Source: Streptomyces flavofungini (lineage in GTDB: Bacteria; Actinomycetota; Actinomycetes; Streptomycetales; Streptomycetaceae). Taken from it: 64,000 nt of DNA. The notes beneath the pieces are model-generated. The model worked only from the letters and a program-made list of their open reading frames with translations. It searched no databases and was not told where the DNA came from. The position numbers were made by a program, and so were the translations under genes. Below are positions 17,024-25,539 of this stretch, piece after piece (positions within the stretch are counted from its first letter, which is position 1; each line of letters begins with the position of its first letter). The stretch spans positions 186,001-250,000 of the forward strand of contig NZ_BMVR01000014.1 of NCBI RefSeq assembly GCF_014650815.1, written 5' to 3'.

Positions 17024-17857
17024 ATGACTGACCGGCCCTTGACGCTCATGGCCGTGCATGCCCACCCCGACGACGAGGCCACCGGAACCGGCGGGGTCCT
17101 CGCGCGGTACGCGGCGGAGGGCATCCGCACGGTGCTCGTGACGTGTACCGACGGCGGTTGCGGTGACGGAGCGGGGGGTGCCAAGCCGGGCGATCCCGGG
17201 CACGATCCGGCGGCCGTCGCCTCGATGCGCCGCCACGAACTGGAGGCGAGCTGTGAGGCCCTGAAGATCAGCGATCTGGAGATGCTGGACTATGCCGACT
17301 CCGGAATGATGGGCTGGCCGAGCAACGACGCCCCCGGGGCGTTCTGGCAGACCCCGGTGGCGGAAGGCGCCGCCCGGCTCGCGGAACTCATACGGCACTA
17401 CCGGCCCGACGTGGTCGTCACCTATGACGAGAACGGCTTCTACGGCCACCCCGACCACATCCAGGCCCATCGCATCACGATGGCGGCGCTGGAGCTGACC
17501 ACGCTGACGCCCAAGGTGTACTGGACGACGATGCCCCGCTCGATGATGCAGCGGTTCGGGGAGGTCATGCGCGAGCTCGATGCGGACATGCCGGAGCCGG
17601 ATCCCGCCGAGGCCGCCGCGATGGCCGAGATCGGCCTGCCCGACGACGAGATCACCACGTGGGTGGACACCACCGCGTTCAGCGGTCAGAAGTTCGACGC
17701 GCTGGCCGCGCACGCCAGTCAGGGCGAGAACATCTTCTTCCTCAAGATGGGCAAGGAGAAGTTCGGCGAGCTGATGGGCATGGAGACCTTCGTACGCGTC
17801 CAGGACACCACCGGCGCGGCGGTGCCCGAGAACGACCTCTTCGCCGGACTCCGCTGA
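17024..17857 (+). CDS. PIG-L/LmbE deacetylase, mycothiol S-conjugate amidase-like
   Basis: 277-residue zinc hydrolase of the LmbE/PIG-L family. The zinc motif HAHPDDEATG (His14, Asp17) is at the N-terminus and the third ligand lies in FYGHPDHIQAH (His142 or His145). The length and the GGCGDGAGG region match the Mca/MshB group of actinobacteria, which cleave the amide of mycothiol S-conjugates or deacetylate GlcNAc-inositol. The start is set by GGAGGA eight bases upstream. Mca-like detoxification is the likeliest role; I cannot separate Mca from MshB or a secondary-metabolite deacetylase by eye. Confidence 0.85.
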   Translation: MTDRPLTLMAVHAHPDDEATGTGGVLARYAAEGIRTVLVTCTDGGCGDGAGGAKPGDPGHDPAAVASMRRHELEASCEALKISDLEMLDYADSGMMGWPSNDAPGAFWQTPVAEGAARLAELIRHYRPDVVVTYDENGFYGHPDHIQAHRITMAALELTTLTPKVYWTTMPRSMMQRFGEVMRELDADMPEPDPAEAAAMAEIGLPDDEITTWVDTTAFSGQKFDALAAHASQGENIFFLKMGKEKFGELMGMETFVRVQDTTGAAVPENDLFAGLR

Positions 17858-17896
17858 TCCGACCGTCCGGCACGGGCCGGGGAGGGCTCTCCGGCA

Positions 17897-17935
17897 GCCC
17901 GCGCCCGCCTGGCGAACGCACAGGTGGGCGCGGGC
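17897..17935. terminator. Bidirectional hairpin terminator
   Basis: Fourteen-base arms (17897-17910 and 17922-17935, GCCCGCGCCCGCCT and its near complement with one G-T pair) flank an 11-base loop in the gap between the convergent deacetylase and monooxygenase genes. Confidence 0.75.
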
Positions 17936-17994
17936 TCCCGCTGGAGGTGAGGAGCGCGCTGTGCGACCGGTTTCCCGGTCGTACGCGGCCGCCT

Positions 17995-19104
17995 TCAGCC
18001 GGGCTGGAAGAACGCGAGTAGTCTCTGGGCGGCGTCCGGCGACATCAGCAGTTCCTGCATGTCCGCGGACATGCGGGCGGCGGCGCCGGTGCGTTCGAAC
18101 ATCTCGCGTTCGTACGCGGCGACGGCGGCGGGAGAGTCGTCCGGGTGCGCGGCCAGCGCGAGGCCGAGCAGGGCGCCGTCGAGCAGCGCCATGTTGGCGC
18201 CCTCCCCCACCGGCGGCATCAGGTGCGCCGCGTCGCCGAGCAGCGTGACGTCCGGCCTCGACGGCCAGGTCAGGCCGGCCGGGAGCGCGCTGATCGACCG
18301 CGGCACGACCGTGTCGTCGCAGGCCGCGATGAGCGCGGTGAACCGTGCGTCCCAGCCGGGGAGAAGCTCGATCAGCCGCGCCCGGGCGGCGGCCGGGTCG
18401 TCGAAGGGGATCCCGCTGGTGGCGAACCAGTCCTCGCCGGTGTGGTAGAAGCTGAGGCCGATGCGGACGCGGCCGTCGCCGTTGCGCTGCGCCGCCAGCG
18501 ACATGCCGTCGCCGAGCACCCAGTAGTTGCCGCGCCCCACCATCGCCGCGAGGTCGGGGTGTGTGCGGTCGATGTCGGGGATGCCGACCTCGACGACGTT
18601 CTGGCCGAGGTGTGCCGGGCGGGCGTCGGTGAGCAGCGGCCGGACCCGGGACTGGGCGCCGTCCGCGCCCACCAGCAGGTCGTACGTCGCGCTGCCGCCG
18701 TCGGCGAAGCGCAGCAGGCCGTCGGCGGCGGAGGCGAACGCGTGCCCCCACCGCACCACGCCGTCGGGGAGGGAGTCCAGCAGCAGGGCGCGCAGATCGG
18801 CGCGGTCGACCTCGGGCCGGTCGAGCGGCGCGTCGTCGGGTGTGTCCTCCTGGAGCAGCAGGGTGCCGTCCGGCTCCAGAAGACGCATGTCCTGGCCCTC
18901 ACCCCGGGCGATCGCGTGGAACTGGTCGATCAGACCGGCCTCGCGCAGCGCCCGCTGGCCGGAGTGGATGTCGAGCATGCCGCCCTGACCGCGCGCACCG
19001 CGGGCCGCCTCACGTTCGTACACGACGGCGTCGATGCCGTGCACGTGCAGCACCCGGGCAAGGGCCAGACCGCCGAGGCCGGCTCCGACGATGGCTATCG
19101 TCAT
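17995..19104 (-). CDS. FAD-dependent monooxygenase, TetX-like
   Basis: 369-residue class A flavin monooxygenase. FAD-binding motifs are in order: IAIVGAGLGGLALARVL (GxGxxG), DLLVGADGAQSRVR and LLGDAAHLMPPVGEGANMALLDG. The segment QGGMLDIHSGQRALREAGL matches the tetracycline-destructase (TetX) branch, where this region contacts substrate and FAD. It should hydroxylate an aromatic compound using NADPH and O2; whether tetracyclines are substrates is unknown. The ATG at 19104 is preceded by a cluster of three operator-like repeats shared with a divergent TetR gene, so the enzyme is probably inducible. Confidence 0.9.
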   Translation of the reverse strand: MTIAIVGAGLGGLALARVLHVHGIDAVVYEREAARGARGQGGMLDIHSGQRALREAGLIDQFHAIARGEGQDMRLLEPDGTLLLQEDTPDDAPLDRPEVDRADLRALLLDSLPDGVVRWGHAFASAADGLLRFADGGSATYDLLVGADGAQSRVRPLLTDARPAHLGQNVVEVGIPDIDRTHPDLAAMVGRGNYWVLGDGMSLAAQRNGDGRVRIGLSFYHTGEDWFATSGIPFDDPAAARARLIELLPGWDARFTALIAACDDTVVPRSISALPAGLTWPSRPDVTLLGDAAHLMPPVGEGANMALLDGALLGLALAAHPDDSPAAVAAYEREMFERTGAAARMSADMQELLMSPDAAQRLLAFFQPG

Positions 19105-19118
19105 GGCTGTCGCTCCTT

Positions 19119-19167
19119 CGATACACCGTACTGATCGATACACTGTATCGCCCGATGCGATGTATTG
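19119..19167. promoter_or_regulatory. Three phased 15-bp operator copies between monooxygenase and TetR genes
   Basis: A perfect CGATACA-C-TGTATCG palindrome at 19136-19150 is flanked by degenerate copies at 19119-19133 (CGATACACCGTACTG) and 19153-19167 (CGATGCGATGTATTG). The copies start exactly 17 bases apart. They fill the short divergent promoter region and are the probable binding sites of the adjacent TetR protein. Confidence 0.85.
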
Positions 19168-19175
19168 TTTGCCGC

Positions 19176-19856
19176 ATGTTGGTGTGGGAGAGGCCGGAGC
19201 CACCGAATCGACCCGTGACGGCCCCGCTGAGCCGGGAGCGGATCGTGCGAGCGGCGATCCGGTTGGCCGACGCGGACGGCCTGGAGGCGGTGTCGCTGCG
19301 CAAGGTCGCCGCCGCGCTGGGCGTCGGCCCCATGCGGCTGTACGGCTACATCGCCGGCAAGGAGGAGTTGCTCGACCTGATGGTCGACGCCGTCCACGCC
19401 GAGATCCGGCCGGACGGCAACGGGTGGCGGGAGGTGCTGGGGTCTCTGGCCGAAGCCACTCGGCAGGCCGCGCACGAGCACGAATGGCTCGCCGATCTCC
19501 TGGGCGGCCGACCCCAGCTCGGGCCGCACGCGCTGGCCACCGGGGAGACCGTGATGGCCGCGCTGGGCGACGTCGACGTGGACGCCGTCATGCCGGTCGT
19601 CTCCGCCGTCAACGCGTACGTGATCGGCGCCGTGCGTCGGGAGATCGCCGAGCGGCGTGCCGAGCGGGCCACCGGGATGGACGAGAAGCGCTGGCAGGCG
19701 TCGCTCGGGCCCTATCTGGAGCGGACCTTCGCCACCGGCCGATTCCCCGCGCTGGCCACGGTGGTGCACGATGCCGCCCACCTCGACGCCGACCAGACCT
19801 TCCGGATCGGCCTCGACTTCCTGCTCGACGGGATCGAAGCCCGCATGTCGAGGTGA
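19176..19856 (+). CDS. TetR-family regulator with TetR_C-type ligand domain
   Basis: 226-residue regulator. The helix-turn-helix reads SLRKVAAALGVGPMRLYGYIAGKEELLDLMVD, with the YGYI variant common in the TetR_C_1 group that contains true tetracycline repressors. The C-terminal part (EHEWLADLLGGRPQLGPHALATGETVMAALGD) fits the same group. I chose the ATG at 19176; a GTG at 19215 is an alternative. No ribosome site is visible ahead, so the mRNA may be short-leadered. It is divergent from a TetX-like monooxygenase across three operators, so it is very probably its repressor. Confidence 0.9.
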   Translation: MLVWERPEPPNRPVTAPLSRERIVRAAIRLADADGLEAVSLRKVAAALGVGPMRLYGYIAGKEELLDLMVDAVHAEIRPDGNGWREVLGSLAEATRQAAHEHEWLADLLGGRPQLGPHALATGETVMAALGDVDVDAVMPVVSAVNAYVIGAVRREIAERRAERATGMDEKRWQASLGPYLERTFATGRFPALATVVHDAAHLDADQTFRIGLDFLLDGIEARMSR

Positions 19857-20029
19857 CGCGCGGCCGAAGGACCGTACCCGCGGGGTTGCGTGGGGCCGAG
19901 CCCCGGCTGCGCCTTCGGACTTAGGTCTCTGGCCCCCTTCCGGGGTCCACCACGATCGTCCGGAAGCCCGATGCCGCCTCCTCGGGGCGGGAGCATCATG
20001 CCCGTGGAGACCTGCCGAAGGAGCGCATC

Positions 20030-20548
20030 ATGTCGTACCCGGAAGACCTCATCTACCCGGCACCTCGCTACCACGGCGACAAGGGCGAAGTGAACGCCTC
20101 GTTCCGCCCGGCCGACACCCCGCCGGACATCTCCTCGCCCGGAGGCTCGACCCACTACCTCGCCACCAACGAGTCGACCGGCGGCGAATTCGGCCTCTAC
20201 AAGGTGGAGTTGGGGGCGCGGTCCGCCGGCGCCAAGACCCACTTCCACAAGGCCATGTCGGAGTCCTTCTACGTCCTCTCGGGCGAACTGGAGCTCTACA
20301 ACGGCGAGAAGTGGGTCACCGGCCGCGCGGGCGACTTCCTGTACGTACCGGTCGGCGGCCTGCACGCGTTCAAGAACGTGACCGACGAGCCCATGTCCAT
20401 GCTCATGCTCTTCTCCCCCGGCGCCCCGCGCGAGGAGTACTTCGAGCGGGTCGCCGCGGTGTCACAGCGCGGCAGCGAGGAACTCAAGGAGTTCCGTATC
20501 CGGCACGACAGTTACTTCGTGGAGGACTTCGACGCGGGTACGGAGTGA
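20030..20548 (+). CDS. Cupin-domain protein
   Basis: 172-residue single-domain cupin. The first cupin motif includes GAKTHFHKAMSESFYVLSGELELY (metal-type histidines and glutamate) and the second GDFLYVPVGGLHAFKNVTDEPM. The ending EEYFERVA is common in small cupins next to monooxygenases. GAAGGAG lies ten bases before the ATG. The reaction is unknown; dioxygenase, isomerase or polyketide-tailoring roles occur in the family. It follows the TetR gene by 173 bases and is probably independently transcribed. Confidence 0.88.
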   Translation: MSYPEDLIYPAPRYHGDKGEVNASFRPADTPPDISSPGGSTHYLATNESTGGEFGLYKVELGARSAGAKTHFHKAMSESFYVLSGELELYNGEKWVTGRAGDFLYVPVGGLHAFKNVTDEPMSMLMLFSPGAPREEYFERVAAVSQRGSEELKEFRIRHDSYFVEDFDAGTE

Positions 20549-20595
20549 CGGAGCGGTCGGGACCCGTGCCCGCGCGGTGAACCGACGAGGCGGCC

Positions 20596-21795
20596 TCAAG
20601 CACCGTCACCGAACGGGCCGCCCGCGGCGAAGGCCCGGTCCGCGAAGCGTTCGCCCATGCGGCGGTGGGTGGCGGCGTCCGGGTGGAGTTCGTCGGGCAG
20701 CGGCAGTTCGGCGAAGTCGGCCTCGCCGTAGAGGTCGCGGCCGTCGAGGTAGTACAGGTTCGGGTCGTCGGCCGCGCGCTGTTCCACGATCCGGGCCAGC
20801 TCGTCCCGGATGACGCCCAACGTCAGCTTTCCGCCGGCGCGTTCCGCCGGGTCGCCGGTGGCCACGAAACGCAGTCGGCCTTCGCTCACGCTGCTGAAGT
20901 CCGGGGCGCTGGGGCCGGGGGTGTCCTCGTGGATGGGGCACAGGATCGGCGAGACGACCAGGAGCGGGGTCGTGGGGTGGCCCTCGCGGATGGTGTCGAG
21001 GAAGCCGTGGACGGCCGGGGTGAAGGCGCGCAGCCGCATCAGGTCGGCGTTGACCAGGTTGATGCCGGTCTTGACGCTGATCAGGTCGGCGGGGGTGTCC
21101 CGCAGGGCGCGGGCCGTGAAGGGGTCGAGCAGGGCGCTGCCGCCCAGGCCCAGGTTGATCAGGTCCACGCCCCCGAGGGAGGCGGCCAGGGCGGGCCACG
21201 TGGCGGTGGGGCTCGCCGCGTCGGAGCCGTGGCTGATCGAACTGCCGTGGTGCAGCCACACCTTGCGGCCCCGGTCCGGTATGGGCTCGACGAGGGCGTC
21301 GGTGCGCAGGGCGACGAGTTCGGCGGTCTCGTTGTACGGCAGCCAGATCTCGACGTCCTTCAGCCGCTCCGGCAGCCCGGCGAAGCGCAGGGTGCTGCTC
21401 GGTCCCGGCCGGTGCTCGGCGCTCCCGGCCGTCATGTCGATGGTCAGGGTGTTGCCGCCGGTCGCACTGGCCTGCCGAGCGAGGCGGCCGTCGACGAGCA
21501 GGTCGTACACGCCGTCCGGGCGGGGCGGCGCGCCGACGTACACGCGCTTGGTGGGCAGCGTGTCCAGTTCCACGACGGTGGCGCGGGTGCGGAAGGCGAG
21601 GCGGACGCCGGAGGGCTGGGACTCGGCCATGGCGAGCTGGCCGTCGACGTTCTGGGCGCGGGCCGAGGCGGGCAGCCGGTGCGGCAGCACGCCGTGCGCG
21701 GTGCGCTCCAGGTCGAGGGCGCCGCGCAGGAGGTCGGCGGTGATGAGGGTGGACAGGGGCGCGGTGGCGGGCGTGGGGGTGTGCTCGGTGGTCAT
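20596..21795 (-). CDS. SGNH/GDSL hydrolase
   Basis: 399-residue two-domain protein with no clear signal peptide. The N-terminal 180 residues form a beta-rich jelly-roll-like domain (RLAFRTRATVVELDTL, KRVYVGAPPRPDGVYDLLVDG). The C-terminal SGNH hydrolase domain has KVWLHHGSSISHGS (Ser nucleophile block I), NLGLGGSALLD (Gly block II), VKTGINLVN (Asn block III) and LPDELHPDAATHRRMG (Asp and His, block V). It should act as an esterase, possibly on acylated carbohydrate. The TetR gene 112 bases upstream reads in the same direction and probably regulates it. Confidence 0.9.
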   Translation of the reverse strand: MTTEHTPTPATAPLSTLITADLLRGALDLERTAHGVLPHRLPASARAQNVDGQLAMAESQPSGVRLAFRTRATVVELDTLPTKRVYVGAPPRPDGVYDLLVDGRLARQASATGGNTLTIDMTAGSAEHRPGPSSTLRFAGLPERLKDVEIWLPYNETAELVALRTDALVEPIPDRGRKVWLHHGSSISHGSDAASPTATWPALAASLGGVDLINLGLGGSALLDPFTARALRDTPADLISVKTGINLVNADLMRLRAFTPAVHGFLDTIREGHPTTPLLVVSPILCPIHEDTPGPSAPDFSSVSEGRLRFVATGDPAERAGGKLTLGVIRDELARIVEQRAADDPNLYYLDGRDLYGEADFAELPLPDELHPDAATHRRMGERFADRAFAAGGPFGDGA

Positions 21796-21907
21796 GATGT
21801 CTCAGCCTGTTGATCTGGGTTTCGGGCAGGAAGGGCAGCGGGAGAGGCCCCAGGAGGCCTGGCCGGAGCGATCAGGGCGCGGGCGCGGGCCGGTTCCGCG
21901 GCAGCGG

Positions 21908-22495
21908 TCAGTACGCAGACACGGACGCCGACGCGGGCCAGTGCCGCAGCAGCGCGTCCAGCGACTCCACGATCCGCGACCACGACTCCTGGGAGTCCGG
22001 CGCACTGTGACTGAACGCCCCGGCGGCCTCCAGGCTCACGTAGCCGTGGAAGACGCTGCCGAGGAGCCGGACGGCGTGGGTCTGGTCCGGCTCCGTGAGG
22101 TCGTAGCCCCGCAGGATCGCCCGCATCATCTGGGCGTGCCGGGCCCCGGCGCTGGCGGCGGCCACCTCCGGGTCGAGCCGGAACCGGGCCGCGGTGTAGC
22201 GGCCGGGGTGCTCCTGGGCGTAGTCGCGGTAGACGTCGGCGAAGGCGGTCAGGGCGTCCTTGCCCGCACGCCCGGCCAGGGCGGTGGCGCCGCGGTCGGC
22301 CAGTTCCGCCAGGGCGAGCTGGGCGATGCGGGTCTTCAGGTCGTGGGAGTTCTTCAGGTGCGAGTACAGGCTCGCGACCTTGACGTCGAACCGGCGGGCG
22401 ACCGCCGAGACGGTCACCTGCTCGAAGCCGACCTCGTCGGCCAGCTCGGCCCCGGCCTGCGTCAGCCGCTCCACGGTCAGTCCTGCGCGCACCAT
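21908..22495 (-). CDS. TetR-family regulator (WHG-type C-terminal domain)
   Basis: 195-residue regulator. The ATG at 22495 is preferred over one at 22516 because AAAGGGGAGA then lies at normal ribosome-site distance. The DNA-binding domain is TVSAVARRFDVKVASLYSHLKNSHDLKTRIAQLAL, with HLKN in place of the common HFKN. The C-terminal HPGRYTAARF and HAVRLLGSVFHGYVSLEAAGAF fit the WHG-type ligand domain. It precedes an SGNH hydrolase gene, and two palindromes lie in its promoter. Confidence 0.9.
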   Translation of the reverse strand: MVRAGLTVERLTQAGAELADEVGFEQVTVSAVARRFDVKVASLYSHLKNSHDLKTRIAQLALAELADRGATALAGRAGKDALTAFADVYRDYAQEHPGRYTAARFRLDPEVAAASAGARHAQMMRAILRGYDLTEPDQTHAVRLLGSVFHGYVSLEAAGAFSHSAPDSQESWSRIVESLDALLRHWPASASVSAY

Positions 22496-22512
22496 AACGC
22501 TCTCCCCTTTCG

Positions 22513-22548
22513 GCATAACCGATTATGCATCTACCTAATAGCTTTAGG
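22513..22548. promoter_or_regulatory. AT-rich promoter with two inverted repeats (TetR operators)
   Basis: GCATAA-CCGA-TTATGC (22513-22528) and CCTAA-TAGCT-TTAGG (22534-22548) are both perfect inverted repeats in an AT-rich island immediately upstream of the TetR start. They are probable autoregulatory sites and mark the promoter of the TetR-SGNH hydrolase unit. Confidence 0.7.
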
Positions 22549-22604
22549 CAAATGAGGAGAAGATGAAGGTGATGACCTGGAGGGCTCGGCGGCTCCCGGG
22601 TACG

Positions 22605-22654
22605 GAAAAGTCCCGGGCGGGTGGTCGGCTCGCGCCTTCCACCCGCCCGGGACT
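22605..22654 (-). terminator. Strong intrinsic terminator of the GAPDH gene
   Basis: A perfect 16-base-pair stem (22609-22624 with 22639-22654, arm AGTCCCGGGCGGGTGG) closes a 14-base loop. On the minus strand it is followed at once by TTTT. It lies about 27 bases after the GAPDH stop codon. Confidence 0.95.
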
Positions 22655-22680
22655 CCGGACGCTCAGCTGTGTCCGCGGAC

Positions 22681-24126
22681 TCAGACCGCCACGGCCGGGT
22701 ACGTCGGGTACTCCACCCCGGAGACGTGCTGCACGACCCGGATCACCTGGCACGAGTAGCCGAACTCGTTGTCGTACCAGAGGTAGAGGATCGCGTTGTC
22801 GCCGTCGACCTTGGTGGCGCCGGCGTCGACGATCGACGCGTGCCGCGAGCCGATGAAGTCGTTCGAGACCGCGTCGGGGGCGCTGGTGAAGTCGATCTGG
22901 CGGCGCAGCGGGGAGGTCAGCGAGACGTCGCGGAGGTGGTCGAGGACCTCCTCGCGGGTGGCCTCACGGCCGAGCCGCAGGCTGAGGATGGCGATGGAGA
23001 CGTCCGGCACCGGGACCCGGATCGAGCTGCCGGTGATCGGCGCCTTCAGGTCGGGCAGCGCCTTGGCGACGGCGGAGGCGGCACCGGTCTCGGTGATGAC
23101 CATGTTGAGCGGCGCCGAGCGGCCGCGGCGGTCCGCCTTGTGGTAGTTGTCCAGGAGGTTCTGGTCGTTGGTGAACGAGTGGATGGTCTCCACGTGGCCG
23201 CGCAGCACGCCGTACTCGTCCGCCATCGCCTTCAGCGGCGGGACGATCGCGTTGGTGGTGCAGGACGCGCAGGACAGGATGCGCTCGTCCGGCTTGATCA
23301 TGTCGTGGTTGACGCCGTGCACGATGTTGGGCACGTCGCCCTTGCCGGGCGCGGTCAGGACGACCTTGTCGATACCTGGGCGCAGGTGCTGCGAGAGGCC
23401 CTCGCGGTCGCGCCACTTGCCGGTGTTGTCGATGAGGATGGCGTCCTTGATGCCGTACGCCGTGTAGTCGACCTCCGAGGGGTCGCCCGCGTAGATCACC
23501 TTGATCTCGTTGCCGTTGGCGATGATCGTGCTGTTCGCCTCGTCGACGGTGATCGTGCCCTGGAACTGGCCGTGGATGGAGTCACGGCGCAGCAGCGAGG
23601 CCCGCTTGACGATGTCCTGATCGCCGCCCCGCCGGACGACGATGGCGCGCAGCCGAAGCCCGTTGCCGGAACCGGCCTTCTCGATGAGCAGCCGGGCGAC
23701 GAGGCGGCCGATGCGGCCGAAGCCGTACAGGACGACGTCGCGGCCCTCGCGGCACTCGATCTTGTTGGCGCCGGTGGCACCGGCGACGGCCTCGGCGGTG
23801 AACTCCGCCACCGACAGGCCCCGGTCGTCGGCCCGGTACGTCTCGGCCAGCATGCCGATGTCGATCTGCGAGGGGCCGAGGTCGAGCGCGGTGAGGGCCT
23901 GCAGGAACGGCAGCGTCTCGGTGACCGAGAGCTCCTCACCGGCGATCTGCCGGGCGAATCGGTGGGTCTTGAGGATGCTGACCACCGACTTGTTCACCAA
24001 GGAGCGGCTGTGCAGCAGGACCGTCACGTCCTGCTCGCGGTGCAGCTTCCCGATGATCGGGATCATCGACTCCGCGATCTCCTCGCGGTGCTTCCAATTG
24101 GTGAACGAGTCGTCATTGACAGTCAC
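22681..24126 (-). CDS. Glyceraldehyde-3-phosphate dehydrogenase, long form
   Basis: 481-residue GAPDH, about 140 residues longer than the classical 330-340. The extra N-terminal helical region (NWKHREEIAESMIPIIGKLHREQDVTV and onward) precedes the NAD(P)-binding motif VLYGFGRIGRLVARLL. The catalytic block is SCASCTTN with Cys289, and the closing WYDNEFGYSCQVIRVVQHVSG is the family signature. The same long form occurs in Corynebacterium GapB/GapX, a mainly gluconeogenic enzyme, so that role is likely. The start is a GTG with only a weak GAAAGA ahead. A strong terminator follows. Confidence 0.93.
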   Translation of the reverse strand: MTVNDDSFTNWKHREEIAESMIPIIGKLHREQDVTVLLHSRSLVNKSVVSILKTHRFARQIAGEELSVTETLPFLQALTALDLGPSQIDIGMLAETYRADDRGLSVAEFTAEAVAGATGANKIECREGRDVVLYGFGRIGRLVARLLIEKAGSGNGLRLRAIVVRRGGDQDIVKRASLLRRDSIHGQFQGTITVDEANSTIIANGNEIKVIYAGDPSEVDYTAYGIKDAILIDNTGKWRDREGLSQHLRPGIDKVVLTAPGKGDVPNIVHGVNHDMIKPDERILSCASCTTNAIVPPLKAMADEYGVLRGHVETIHSFTNDQNLLDNYHKADRRGRSAPLNMVITETGAASAVAKALPDLKAPITGSSIRVPVPDVSIAILSLRLGREATREEVLDHLRDVSLTSPLRRQIDFTSAPDAVSNDFIGSRHASIVDAGATKVDGDNAILYLWYDNEFGYSCQVIRVVQHVSGVEYPTYPAVAV

Positions 24127-24221
24127 AGGAGTATCTTTCGAGCTAGGCGGCGCTCATATGCTAACCCGACGCAAGTTCGACCTTCCATCGGGTGCCGCAG
24201 GTGCCGGTCCGGCAGGCCGCC

Positions 24222-25007
24222 CTAGCGCCCGCCCCGCCGCGTCGTGAAGTACGCGGCGCTCTCCGCGTCCGCCGGGTAGTAGGACTCGATCGCGACCTCG
24301 TCCAGGGTGATGTCCATGGGCGTGCCGAACGTGGTGATGGTCGAGAAGAGCCGCAGTTCGCGGCCGTCGAAGCGGATGACCATCGGGATCAGGACGTCGG
24401 ACTCGACGTGCGGGCCCGTGCCCTCGGCGTCGGCGTCGGTGCCAGGTGCCAGTAACTCCTCGTAGAGCGCGGTGAGTTCCGCGTCGGGGGCGGCGGCGAG
24501 CTGGCGGGTGACGCGGGTGCGGAACGCCGCGCGTACGTCGGTCAGGTTGACGACGTACTGGGCGAGGCCGCGCAGGTCGAGGCCGAGGCGGATCAAGTTG
24601 ACAGGCGGGCGCAGCAGTTCGGGGGCGACGCCCGCGAGGAACGGGTCGACGGCGCGGTTGGTCGTCACGATGTTCCAGCGGCGGTCGAAGACCAGCGCCG
24701 GGTACGGCTCGTGCGCGCGCAGCACCCGCTCGACCGCGTCCCGGGCCGCTGCCAGCGCGTCGTCGCCGAGCGGGCGCTCCGCGTACCGGGGCGCGAACCC
24801 GGCCGCGAGCAGCAGCCGGTTGCGCTCGCGCAGCGGCACGTCGAGCCGGTCAGCGAGCCTGAGGACCATGTCGGCGCTCGGGCGGGACTTGCCGGTCTCG
24901 ACGAGGCTGACGTGCCGGGCCGAGACGTCGGCGGCGAGCGCCAGATCGAGCTGGCTCAGTTGCCGACGCCGCCGCCACTGCCGCAAGAGCTCCCCGACCG
25001 TGTGCAC
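24222..25007 (-). CDS. HTH regulator with MmyB-like ligand-binding domain
   Basis: 261-residue regulator. The XRE helix-turn-helix is at the N-terminus (LLRQWRRRRQLSQLDLALAADVSARHVSLVETGKSRPS). The MmyB-type ligand domain follows (YPALVFDRRWNIVTTNRAVDPFLAGVAPELL, then an MDITLDEVAIESYYPAD ending). I took the GTG at 25007, which starts right before the HTH; no good ribosome site is visible, so the start is uncertain by a few codons. It is divergent from a small SnoaL-like gene that is its likely target. Confidence 0.88.
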   Translation of the reverse strand: MHTVGELLRQWRRRRQLSQLDLALAADVSARHVSLVETGKSRPSADMVLRLADRLDVPLRERNRLLLAAGFAPRYAERPLGDDALAAARDAVERVLRAHEPYPALVFDRRWNIVTTNRAVDPFLAGVAPELLRPPVNLIRLGLDLRGLAQYVVNLTDVRAAFRTRVTRQLAAAPDAELTALYEELLAPGTDADAEGTGPHVESDVLIPMVIRFDGRELRLFSTITTFGTPMDITLDEVAIESYYPADAESAAYFTTRRGGR

Positions 25008-25094
25008 GGTCGTCGAGGCTACGTCCCGGTGGCGCCGCCCGCCATGACATCGGAGTTCATCGACAGCCCGCGCGACGGTGGCAACACTGCGGCC

Positions 25095-25502
25095 ATGACG
25101 ACGCCGAACACGAACAAGCAGAACACGGACAACAGACTCATCGTCCAACAGGCACTGGCCGAGCTGGTCGGCACGGGCGACGTCGACGCGCTCGCGAAGG
25201 TGCTGAGCGACGACTTCGTCCATCACCGGCCGGACGCGACCTCCCGTACGAAGACGGAATGGCTCGACGCCGTGCGGGCCTCGCCGCTCGCGGACATGCG
25301 GGTCGACATCCTGCACCTGCTGGCCGACGGCGACCACGTCGTCATGCACGCACGGCGCCGCCACCCGGGCACCGGCGCCGAGATCACCGGAGTCGACATC
25401 TGGCGCTTCGACGACGGGCTGATCGCCGAGGCCTGGGAGATCCTCGAACCGGCGGCCGAGGCGGCGGCGCATCTGGTGTGGTGGGAGCCTGCCGCGCGCT
25501 GA
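25095..25502 (+). CDS. SnoaL-like (NTF2-fold) protein
   Basis: 135-residue protein with the NTF2/SnoaL cone fold: LIVQQALAELVGTGDVDALAKVLSDDFVHHRPD opens the domain, and HVVMHARRRHPGTGAEITGVDIWRFDDGLIAEAWEILEP closes it. Family members include polyketide cyclases, dehydratases and ligand-binding proteins; the specific activity is unknown. An in-frame ATG at 25044 would add 17 residues; neither start has a clear ribosome site. The gene is divergent from an MmyB-type regulator, a frequent pairing in Streptomyces. Confidence 0.85.
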   Translation: MTTPNTNKQNTDNRLIVQQALAELVGTGDVDALAKVLSDDFVHHRPDATSRTKTEWLDAVRASPLADMRVDILHLLADGDHVVMHARRRHPGTGAEITGVDIWRFDDGLIAEAWEILEPAAEAAAHLVWWEPAAR

Positions 25503-25539
25503 AGGGCCCAGCTCTGTCCACCCCGCCCCGGCCCGAGGG

